Shown piece after piece: positions 1 to 10,619 of a DNA stretch of 64,000 nucleotides. A program made the translations under genes and the position numbers. Location: positions 5,174,305 through 5,238,304 of the forward strand of contig VWZS01009934.1 of assembly GCA_013397075.1 (NCBI GenBank), given 5' to 3'. Every line of letters begins with the position of its first letter. The stretch's first letter is position 1. Under the pieces are notes generated by a model. That model was given only the letters and a program-made list of their open reading frames with translations. It was not told where the DNA came from and searched no databases. Origin of the DNA: Rhabdornis inornatus (Eukaryota; Chordata; Aves; Passeriformes; Rhabdornithidae).

Positions 1-414
1 ATGTCCTTTCCTGCCTGTGTGAATGCTTTGCCATGTATCCCCTAACACTTTCTGACAATGTGACATGGATGACACAGGGCAGATAAATCTGTCCAAGGTC
101 CTTCCCAGAGGGGCCTGACATCAAAAGCAGGAAGGGCCTGTGGGGTGTGTAGGCTGCTGTGTTACAGCCATCCTAGGGTCAGTCATGTGGATGCATGGAG
201 CACACAGCAAGGAGCATTTGGTACATTTTACTGTCCTCTGGCCCATGTTTCAGTGACCAGTACAAAAATAGTGCCAGTCCCTCTGTGTCAGTATGTACCC
301 CTGTAAAACTTGCTAACTAACATCTTGTCTGCCTAGTTTGACATGCTTTAATTTTTATCAGCATCTTTAATCTTTATCAGCAAGATAACTGTATAACTGG
401 ATATCAAGTATCTT
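1..414. other. Unique sequence, no gene seen
   Basis: The first 340 bases are somewhat GC-richer than the sequence after them, but they contain no long open frame, repeat signature or RNA structure that I recognise. The GC-richer patch could be an old repeat too decayed to name. Confidence 0.5.
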
Positions 415-463
415 GTTACTTGATAACTATGATAACTTGATATCAAGTTACTTGATAACTATG
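415..463. repeat. Short direct repeat around an 18-bp palindrome
   Basis: A 17-bp direct repeat (GTTACTTGATAACTATG) occurs at 415-431 and again at 447-463. Between and overlapping the copies, positions 433-450 read TAACTTGATATCAAGTTA, a perfect 18-bp palindrome. It is probably a local duplication by slippage in AT-rich DNA. No binding site is recognised. Confidence 0.7.
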
Positions 464-2244
464 TGTAGTTTCACACAAGTATATTTCGTATACAACTACA
501 TATACAAGCACACACTGAGTCACAGCTGGTTGGTGGGGCTTAGCTGAAGTTTTTCTGCATCCCTTTCAAAGATGTACAGGGATTGCTCACAAGAGGACAG
601 AAAAACAGCAAAAAAAGAAAAGCAGGAGGCAGTCATCTGGTCAATTCACAGCCCACGAGATTTCACCTTTCAGAGAAAAAGATTGAAGAAAACTTTGCAA
701 AGGGAACCTCACAGAATTTCATGTTCCCTTTGGCTCATTCCCTATGAATATCTATGCAGGAGATAACATTTGGCACTTAAAAACTAAGTAAATGGGAAGA
801 GCTTAAGTGATTGCTTTTCTCTTTGAGCTAATGTCAGGCTGTTCTTATTAACAACGTAAAATGGGTTCGTGATATGAATGTACAAACTGTAATCAAGTAC
901 ATTGATCTCTGCAGCTACCCAGAAGTAAAACAAGTGGAAAACAACTCTTTATTCCAAGTAGAATTTAGCAAGTGATATGTCTCAATGGCTCATAGTAGGA
1001 CACAGAGAGTGTCTGGTAAAAGATAAATTTTTTTCTTTACCATATCCTTACCCGGAATTGTCCAAAGAAAGGATATTTTGTGCTACCTTAGCAACTCCTG
1101 AATGTCAAAAAAGAGGACAAATATAAAGTTGAAAGTATTTCAGCTCTTTTGAATTTTAAAAAAGGTGAACAGGGTCCTGGAATAACAGCTCTGTAAACAT
1201 TTGAATGGGAAATCTTCCTGTTTTTCAGTGAAAGCCGTTTCTGGTAAACAGACACAGCTGCTTAGACACTGTGCTTCCCTTTCCTGTTCTGTTTTCCCAC
1301 CCTATGAAAAATAGAATTAAATTCAATAAAGTCTTACCAATTTGGTGTTTTTTCTTTGTTACAAAAACATCTTGAAAACGGTTGGAAACTATAATATTTA
1401 GAGTTTTCAGGTAATTAAGAATATTTTATTTCTTAAATTTGGAAAATATTGGCTAGAACCCATCTGTTCAATTTTTTTTTATTTTTTGGGGTTTTGGGTG
1501 TTTTGTATGCTATCTTACCTTTTTCCAAATGTTCTGACTTATTCTGAAGGTTGCTACTTCCAGCTGAACTTTGACAGGTCAGCAATCTTTATTTTGGTAC
1601 AGCAGCAGAAGCTGTTTAGAAAAATACTTGCCGAGTTTGTCACTCTGATAGGCATTCCTGTTTCTTCCTCTATAGCCATTCCCTCTTTTTACTATTTTCT
1701 GTTATAATAATTCTGTTATCACCTCTATGTGTGAAGCAGGACTGTGATGCATCTCTCTAGGGTTAGAGTAACAAAAATACTATTAATAGAGAAACAAACC
1801 CCTCATAACCACCTACAACTTTATAGCTCTGCTTCTCACTGCCTGAGAAACACTGACGTTGTCAATGATTTCAGGGTTCATAGACCTGGCCTGCTCGTCT
1901 TGAGCAGTCTATCCACAATAGGATTTATAACTAGCTTTGTAATGGCCCTTAAAAAATGTCAGCTCAATGTAACTGTGACTCACTTCATTCCTGTATTTTG
2001 GACACCTGCAAAATTCAGTTATATATACTAGTTTCCACAATGAAAGAAGGATGTGTACATCCATTTCATTCCATCCAATATCTAATCCACAGGTATTCTG
2101 CTACAAACCTTTTTGTTGATGAAACAGAATATCATGTAGGCATTCTAGAAAGATATCTCTTTCAATAATGCCTCTGTAGCATACTTTTAAAAACAATATC
2201 TTCTGGGCAATGTGTATATTACCTAGATGCTAAGAAAAATTTAA
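464..2244. other. Unique AT-rich sequence, no gene seen
   Basis: Only short chance open frames are present, the longest being 95 codons near 1744-2031 on the plus strand. They lack recognisable protein motifs and convincing splice signals. I see no repeat family here. Confidence 0.5.
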
Positions 2245-2354
2245 TAAACAAAACAACAGCAACAACAATAACAAAACCAAATAAAAAAATCTAAAAAGAA
2301 AAAAAAACAACAAAAAACACAACAAACCAAACAAAACAAAACAACAAAAAAAAA
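2245..2354. repeat. A-rich low-complexity tract
   Basis: About 110 bases consist almost only of A, with C and occasional T (AACAAAACAACAGC-like units). It begins just after an AATAAA-type hexamer near 2242-2247. The upstream sequence shows no LINE or SINE body, so I call it simple A-rich sequence and not a retroposon tail. An open frame across it on the minus strand is an artefact of the composition. Confidence 0.8.
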
Positions 2355-5300
2355 ATCCAGCTCTGAAGTGACTTGGAATATGGTCACTGACTTTCTGTCC
2401 AAAGGGAATCTGGTGAGCATTAACCAGGGCATTTTAAAATGCAACCCAGTATCTTTCAAAGTCCCTTTATTGCAAATGTGATAATCACACACAAAGCCTA
2501 AAAAGTAGAATGTTATTTTGGAGAACCAAATTACCATATTCAATTGTCTGGTTACTAAAAATACTCTGTGATTTTTTTTTCCCTCTTTTTGTTTATGGCT
2601 CAATTAATTTTTGGATGATAAAACTGTTTGGACTTGTGAGACTTACCATCACTAGTTTTCCACGGCATCTGTGGAAATATGTGTTGGAAAGAACACATAC
2701 GTAGGTTTTCTTGGATGAATACATGCCTAATTACTTAAAAAAACAGACACTAAAGGTATTGTAGCTCTCAATCTTCAATATCAGCACAGACATGCATTAT
2801 TAGATTTGGTAAGACAGTTTTGCGAAAATTACTACACCATACTAGCAGTTTCTCTCCTATCTGACAATGGTTTTGAGCATGATTTTTAAAGGCTAGCTAA
2901 ATTAAAATACATTTATATATATTCATTCAATAGCTAGAAAGTTAAAAGTCATTAGGGAGATGAAAAATTGAATTTTATCTCAACAGATTGTTATTAACCA
3001 TGCACTGGAGTTCAGTTTTACTGATTATCAATCACAGTTCAACAACATATTTTATAATTAATAATAATTTTAATAGCTAGGAGGCTAGTGTCTTCTTTTA
3101 ACTCACTATAATTGACCATAATAGAAATGCTGTAAACACAGGCACCCTTAGAACACGACCGTATAAACATTCAAAGCTTCATATTGAAATATACCTTAAA
3201 GGATGGGGAAGAATATAACAGCATCTGAATGTCTTGAAAAGCAGAGGTTTGTGGTTGTGATTTGAGCATTCTGAATAATATCTGTAAATATGTTGCTCAT
3301 AGCTCTTGTGCAGTGGCTTTGTCAGACCAAAGTATTTCAGTGGTGGCTCCTTCTTGGGCATTGTTTCACTGTGGCTGCCTCCTGCTGCTTCAGCCCTGCA
3401 CACCTGCAGCCATTCCCCTCCACTGTCTGCTAGAGCAAGAATGGATTGGGAAAACTTGCTGACCATTTGGCACCTCCCCTTGGACAGCTCTGAGTGTGAG
3501 AACCTCTTTGCTCTAACTTGCAAAGGGCCCAACTTTGTCCTTGTGCTTTAATTTTTCATATAATTGAAGTAAGGCAGGAGAGGTGAAGCATTGTGCAAAA
3601 AGTTCTCCAAAAGCTAGGAAAAGAGGTCTGTATTTTGGTTCTTAGTCCAGATGAGTTTTTGCAGGGTTTTTTATTCTGTATTAGGAAGACTCATGAGATT
3701 GGCTCTGCAATCATATGCACAGGTTATATGAAAATATTGGGGATAAAAGAATGCTGAAAAGTAGTTCACATTCAGTATTACAGAATGCAGACAGGCAAAC
3801 AAATACTATCTGTTTCTTGAGGGATACTGCTGCCTCGCACATAAACAATACAAGATATCATGCGTACTAATGGAAATGGCATCACTGTTTTTTCAACAAA
3901 TAACAGGAGTAATTTAATTTTTATGTGTCTCATAACTATGGATTCAAAGTGTAATTTTTTTTTCTAAGGTCTCAGGCAGGTATGTTCACATACATCATAA
4001 GTGTTCAGTATCATTGCACAGAAGAGATGGTTGCCTCTAAGCCTGGATTCTGCCTTGTGCAGAAGAGTAACAGGAATCTGGCATCTCTACTTTTTCTCAT
4101 TTTAGCCTTGAAAACTAAACCAGAACTTCATTAAGTGTTATGACCCTGAGCCCAAAGGACATAAATCAGAAACCCTCCCAGAAACTTCATTTTTGCACAA
4201 ACTTCACATTTAGCCATCTCCTTGAACTTCTTCAAGCTGTCTGGTTGCTTTCAACATAAAAATTTTCAGGACCTATCTCTGTGAACTTTGCAAGCCCAGA
4301 CAGTCTCAGTTTGCATGTGGCCATGCTGCTGAAATTGGATTAAAACTCCTCAACAGAACAGAGCAAAATCTTTAAGAGATTCTTATATTAGAAGCATGCT
4401 CAGAGCATGCATAAAAGGAAGAGAAGATTGACTTTCTTTCAAATGCAATCAGATGAGGAAGTAATAGTTTATTTATGCTTTACTATTATAATCAGGCTGT
4501 TATAACCACTTCTCAGAAACCTGGATACTGAGGTTTAATATTCTGATCAATTGGACAAGGTTCAAGAGCATACCTCTCATTTATGACCAGGCTACCTAGT
4601 AGACAGTATAGGAACAAGTCTGAACGTGAGCTTGGCTGGGGGAAGAAGAAGTAAAAACTGAAATGGATGAAAAAAGTGCTCTTCACTTCTCCAGCAGAAA
4701 TAATGCAAAATTCAAATTGTGAAGGAGACTTAATAGAAGAAAGAATCTGATGGGATAAGCTAAAAATCATGATGCTCAGCTGACAGCAGGGGATTTAGGT
4801 TCTAACATCTGCTCCCAAGCTTCATTCTATTCTCTTTAATCTGGTGTATCACTTGAAAGAGACTGTCAGTTCTAGGAGCAGGAGCTGGCACATAGGACTT
4901 CCCTGCTTTTTTGGCAGTTCTTCGTTCTTCATGACATTTTACTGTTTTTGATGTGACATATTACAAAACATGTTCCTGTACAGTTAGCTTCATTCCCAAA
5001 ACATCCTTCTTGATATGAAATAAGGAAAAACCATGCTTTTTATCTTTCATTTTTGTCACATTTGACCAGACATTTTCCTTGATATTTTTCAAATGGTATT
5101 GCATTGTTCACTGATGGTTTCTGTCAGTGAGTCCTTGAGATCTTGAACTCATGGAGTTCTGGGGAAAAGCAAGTGGTGTGCTGCTTGACCTTCATGTTGC
5201 TATTTTCTTCAAAAACTTTAAGATCACGTTATCTGCAAGTGTTTTCCTTTGGGAAATAAGAAGTTAATTCCTCCCAAAAAGTGGTATGTTTCTGGACTGA

Positions 5301-8089
5301 ACAGAGAGCATCAGTTTTATGAAATTAATTTTCTGAAAAACCATGGAAAATAAATCAATTTTCATCAATCAAACTGAATCAATTTATATAAAGATGTCAT
5401 ACAGAGAATTACAGCACTGCATATGGCCTGACTTAAGTTCTTTCAAAATTAGACAAATAGATTTCTGTATATCTTTAAAAGATATCTGTAAATGCAACAG
5501 TTTCAGCTCTGGGGACTTGGTATTTATTGCAAGTATTGCAACAACATATGTTGAGTCCTTCCTTCTTTGTGATTTGAAATTAACACCGATGTATTAAGCT
5601 GGTTTAATGGTAGCATATACTAATGAGAAAACAGTTTGCAATCTGCTTTCTGTTTGCTTATGAGGGCCAGGTTTTCAGAAACGGCCACTAATGCTGTAAT
5701 CATATTTGTACATACATTTATTTCATATATAAAATTCACAGCTGTGTTTCTAAACAACCATTTAGAAATGCACATTACTGTGGATACTTTTACATACTAA
5801 AGTGTATTTTGAGAATGAGGAATGGCACGGAGAGGGAAAAGAAGTCTTTCTTGATCCCTATCACTGTTAATACATGAATGAGGGGGCATTTGTTGAGGCA
5901 AAAGGTAAGAAAGATTCATCACACTTAAAAAACACCAACTAGCCAACAACAAAAACAACAAATTAGCAGATCTTCAGGCAATGCATTAACAGGCTACAGA
6001 TGTCCTGGCTATATACTGCTGTGGATGCTAAGAATTTGCATAGGCTCATAAAGAGTAATTAATGGGAAAACAGTCTCTTAAAAAGATTTTGCATTGAGTG
6101 TCGAAAAGTTACTGACTGAAAAGTCCTGGAGACAGGATACTGAATGGAAAGAGCTTTGGTCTGACTGTTCTCATGTTCTTTCCTGGGCACAGAGGTCTAG
6201 ATACTTGCAAATTATGCACAAATGTGACTAAAAGTTGGGCAGAATGTCTGTAGAAGAAAAAGAAGTTAAACAGTCAAGGGCTTGAGATCTAAGTCCTAAA
6301 ACTACTTTGGAACATACTTTCCCTCTCAGCCCTACTGTCTCTTTTAAATGGGGCATGAGATCCTGTTACTTATAATCCTTTTTTTTTTCCCCTTGCAATT
6401 CCCTCTCATTATTTGTCTTTACTTTCCCACAGTTTCATTGTAGTAATTTGTCAGATTGCAGTGCAATCACCATGCTATATCCTTCAGAGTGGTGTTGAAG
6501 AAGTCCCTCAGACAGGGAGATGTACAGAGAAGACTCTTGTGTAGACTAGGGTAAAGTCAGTCCCTTCAATCGGTTCAAAAAGAACTGATTAAGTTAAAGT
6601 GAAATTCAGTTCAACTAGATGATTTATTATGGAGCTTTGTGCCACTCCCTAAGAGTACTTTAAAAAAAGAGTATTTAATTCCACTTAAATTTTAAAATAC
6701 ACAACTTTCATTTGAAGCATTGGCAATCTTTTCCAAGGAAATCCCCAGAAAATTGTCTTTCTAATCCCTATGGCATTCTTACTTTCATGAAAAACGAGCA
6801 GTTTTTGCTCCTGCCTGGATTTATTTTCATTATTTATTTTCAAGAATTTTTAATTCACAATTACAATTAGCCCTAATGTGATTAGTGCCAAAGCAGAACT
6901 GCAGCAGTCCTAAAGGGGAGGAGTGTAAAACCTGGATGGCTGGAATGAAACTATTCTTTTGTCCTGTGCCTCAAAAATAGTAAAAGAAGAAAAGTGGTGT
7001 GAATGGATGGCTGCTACTGCCTGACAAGTAGCCAAGTGGTGAATAGTGTATTATGTACAGTTTACATCATAGGTTTTCAGGCTGCTGTAGGTTTTCAGCT
7101 TTCCTGGTAAGAAAGGATGGAAAGTATAAGAAGGAACAATCTCCACTTCTGGAGCTCTCAAAAATTCTTTGAGGATGGGATAGGTGGGAAGAGGAACAGG
7201 CTTGTGCTAAGCCTGAGAGCTGAAGAAGATAAAATCTGTGTATTTATTACTCTAGAACCTTGTATATTATAGTAATCTGAACATCTCAACCGATTTATTA
7301 ATTGGTCTGAGACAGAAATGGAATGTAGAAACCTTGAGGCTTTGGCAACAGCTGGACATTAGAAGGACAAGAACACATTGCAGTCATATTCTTCTATTTT
7401 CCACATGATGCTGCAGAGCTGTTTGGGCTGTTTCAATGTTGGCTCCGAATTTTCTCTATAGGCTGCAGCTGGCTCAATAACTGTGGTCACTTGGTCTCTG
7501 CATGGAAGCAACAAGGGCAGAGGCAGGCAATACTTCTAAATACCTGGTCCAGTGGTAAAAGATCTTTTGTTTCAACTTTCTGCACAGGAATGATGAAAGA
7601 GATTTGAGTTTATGTGTTTATCTTCTACAATAGTTTCTTTTCTGACAGAGCTTCTGGAAATCAAAGGTAGATAGATGGTTGTCAGCATTCCTGCTTCAGT
7701 TCCAACACATTGAGTCATATATCATAGCTTGAAAGCTATTATCAAGTAGCTTGATAAAGTCAATTTGGTGACAACTTCTCAAATGATGGAAGAAAGGTCT
7801 CACTTTGTGTCTGAGTGCATGTGTGTATGCTTCTCAATATGTGAGAGGCAGAAGAGGTGATTGAGAGAATTATACATTTTATAGAGGTGGGGGGAATCTG
7901 AATAATTTGTGAGAAAAATCCTTTTAACATATGTAGGTCTTTAAAGAAAGGTACATGATGCATGTGTGGAAAATATAACAGAGGTAGGCAATTTTGTTCA
8001 TTTCTTAGCTAGCTCATTTGTCAAGCAAATTTGTTCAACCAAAATTATTTGTTAATTTAGATTGAAATTGGCAGCTAGATAAATAAATA
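2355..8089. other. Unique AT-rich sequence, no gene seen
   Basis: Nearly 6 kb without a recognisable gene. A GC-richer patch at about 3240-3545 has overlapping open frames on both strands (66-117 codons) but no recognisable protein. A short stretch at about 5665-5700 resembles the start of an ancient amniote interspersed repeat. Positions 7740-7760 hold short CTTGATA-type repeats. Everything else appears single-copy. Confidence 0.5.
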
Positions 8090-8682
8090 TGCTGGTTTTG
8101 GCTGGGGTAGAGTTGATTTTCTTCACAGTGTCTGGTATAGAGCCGTGGTTTTCATTTATGATGAACACAGGGTTGATAATACAGAGATGTTTTTGTTTCT
8201 GCTGAGCAGGGCTTACACGGAGCCAGGGCCTTTTCTGCTTTCTATACTGCCACACTGGGTGGAAGTTCAGGGTATGCAGGAGGTTGGGAGGAGACACAGC
8301 CAGGACAGGTGACCCAAACTGATCCAAGGGATATTCCAGACCACATGATAACATGCTCAGTACAGAAAGTGTGGGAAGAAGGAGCAAGGGAAAAAGTAGT
8401 ATGTTTGGATTGATGGAATTTGTCTTCTCAATTCAGTGTTGCATGTGATGGACCCCTGCTCTCCTGGGGATAGCTGAACACCTGCCTGCCCATGGGGAGC
8501 ACTGAATTAATTCCTTGTTTTGCTTTGCTTCTGAGCATGGCTTTTGCCTATTAAACTATCTTTGTCTAAACTCATGAGTTTTCTAACTTTTGCTTCATCT
8601 AGTTCTATCCCTGATTCTGCTGGTGGGAGAGTAAGCGAAAGCCTGCACAGTTTTGGCTGATGGCTGGGGTTAAATCATGGCA
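8090..8682 (+). mobile_element. Solo LTR of an avian endogenous retrovirus
   Basis: The element begins TGCTGGTTTTGGCTGG and ends in GGCTGGGGTTAAATCATGGCA, the ends of a common avian LTR family that I recognise. Internal landmarks in order are GGAGACACAGCCAGGACAGG (about 8290), the stretch GATATTCCAGACCACATG (about 8329), and an ATTAAA polyadenylation-type hexamer at 8550-8555 followed by the family's 'ctcatgagttttct' stretch. The length of about 590 bp fits a whole LTR. No internal retroviral region adjoins it, so it is a solo LTR. AAATA occurs directly upstream and again 2 bases after the end, a doubtful target duplication in A/T-rich sequence. I cannot assign an exact Repbase name. Confidence 0.85.
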
Positions 8683-10033
8683 GCAAATAAAAAGTTCTGT
8701 GTGAGACAGAAATTAGGAAAAATCCCTGAACATTTGTCTTTCCTTTTTAAGGCCAATATCTATAATTTTCATAAAACACCAAAAGCAAAATATTCATGTT
8801 GACAGAAATATTTTCAACTTAAAGACAGCTTTTTCAAATGTGCTTTGATTTTTTAAATTGTTTTCAGAGGAAAAAAACCCCGAAAAATAAAATTTGAATC
8901 TCATCTATAAAAATTTTAGAGGTTACATGACAGATACAGGATATTTCATAATAAAAGTTTCTGATATGATCCTAATATGAGACTAAGAATAATGTTATGT
9001 CTATTTCAAAGTTTACAAAAAAATTACACTCCCAATAACTCTTTAAAGCAGTGGATAATAAAAGGATTTTTTTTAAAGCAGATCATGATTTGTTAAACGT
9101 TGCAAGTATATCATCATAATTTGGAAATCTTTGGTTTATATAAACCATGTTCACAGTGTTAGATCAATTATTGATCTCCATGCAGAAAGATAGAGAAACA
9201 AAATAAAATCGGAACATAACAAGACAATATAAGATACCAATTTAGTTTAGGCATTTCACTTCCACTGAATAGAAAACCTTTTATGGTAAATTTTATTCAC
9301 AGTGTTTGAATACTATGCAAATAATGAATTTTTGAATATTTCTCTCTATTTATCAGAACATCTCAGTTTTCAAAGCTCTTTAACAATTATTCTGCTGACT
9401 GAAGTTGATAAACTCCATTAGTTCTGTAAAGTTTATTTAATTCAGTTTTCCTTGTGATGATGATAAATAAAAGAAACCAGACAAATAAACAAATATGAAA
9501 GTTAAGCATCATAAATATGGTTTCCCTTTAGTATTCTTTTGCTCTCTTTGCTTATTAGATAGCTGACTGGATTTATTTTTCTCAATGGAAGGTATTTTTC
9601 AAAACAATTCTGAGTTAGAGAATACTTTCTGCAGATTACAGTAGGATTTTTACAAACAGAAAAAGTCTTAACAAAATGTATCTGGGCATCAAAGTGATCA
9701 GAGATGATGAAAGAAAATTACACTGTTGTCAAAACACTATTCAGTATTTGACAGCATTCATTTTAATGGTAGAATAGAACAGTTTGTTTGACCAAAAACT
9801 ACAGAAACTTTTAAGCTATTTGACACATTGTATTTTTTGCTACAAACCAGCCTTGAGTGAGCTGCCAATCATTTGTACCTTGTAAGAAAAAAGAAAATAT
9901 CCCAGACAACAGTGAAAGTCAATGCTTCAAGTCTTTCAAAGCAAACTCTTCAGAACACATTTATTTGGTAAACCTGGTAGAGAGTTTCTTTATGTGCATA
10001 ATTTGAATTAAAGAATTCTTAGCTTTTACTTGG
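8683..10033. other. AT-rich spacer between two LTRs, no gene seen
   Basis: These 1.35 kb are strongly AT-rich and show no primer binding site after the left LTR, no polypurine tract before the right one and no gag or pol frame. The stretch is therefore most simply host sequence between two independent insertions, not a provirus interior. Confidence 0.6.
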
Positions 10034-10619
10034 TGCTGGTTTTGGCTAGGATAGTGTTAAGTTTTTTCCTGTAGTAACTAGTATGGGACCATGTTTTTGA
10101 AACCTGTGCTGAAAACAGGTTTGATAGCACAGGGATGTTTTTGCTAACAGTGAGCAGAACTTACACAGAGCCAGGGCCTTTTTTGTGTCTTAGCCAGTGA
10201 GAAAGCAGAGGGTGCACAAGGTATTGGGAAGGACTACAGCTGGGACAAGTAACCTCAATCGACTCAAGGGACATTCCATACCGTATGGAATCACGCTCAG
10301 CATGCAGAGCTGTGGGAAGAAGAAGGAAGGGGAGATATCTGGAATGATGATGTTTGTCTTCCAAGTCACCATTAGACAGGATGGAGCCTGGCTTTCCTGG
10401 AGGCGACTGAAGAGCTGCCTGATGATGGGAAGTGATGAATGAATTCCCTGTTTTGCCTTGCCTGTGTGTGCAGGTTTTCCTTTCCCTACTAAGCTGTCTT
10501 TATCTCCATGCAGGAGTTTTCTCACTTTTACTATTCTGATTCTCTCCTCTGCCATGGTGCGGGGTGGGGAGTGAATGGTTGTGTGGGGCTTAGTTGCCAG
10601 CTGGAGTTAAACCATGCCA
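10034..10619 (+). mobile_element. Solo LTR, same family as the one at 8.1 kb
   Basis: It begins TGCTGGTTTTGGCTAGGATAG and ends CTGGAGTTAAACCATGCCA, matching the ends of the LTR at 8090-8682. Both also share an internal block of the type 'gagcag..cttacac.gagccagggccttt' (here about 10150-10180). The 3' part has the family's 'ttctctcctctgcca' and 'ggggagtgaatggttgtgtgg' stretches. The two copies differ at many sites and by small indels, so they are old or came from different subfamilies. No clear 5-bp target duplication remains. The open frames crossing it on both strands are shadows of the LTR. Confidence 0.85.

Noticed and set aside
2241..2603. Minus-strand frame of 120 codons ending in poly-F/C/V
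   Set aside because: The residues come from an A-rich low-complexity tract, and the rest has no recognisable motif.
8052..8387. Minus-strand open frame of 111 codons
   Set aside because: Antisense to the solo LTR at 8090-8682.
10190..10555. Minus-strand open frame of 121 codons and an opposing plus frame
   Set aside because: Both lie within the solo LTR at 10,034-10,619.
8090..10619. A complete provirus bounded by two LTRs
   Set aside because: The LTRs are highly diverged from each other, and the 1.35-kb spacer has no primer binding site, polypurine tract or gag/pol frame.
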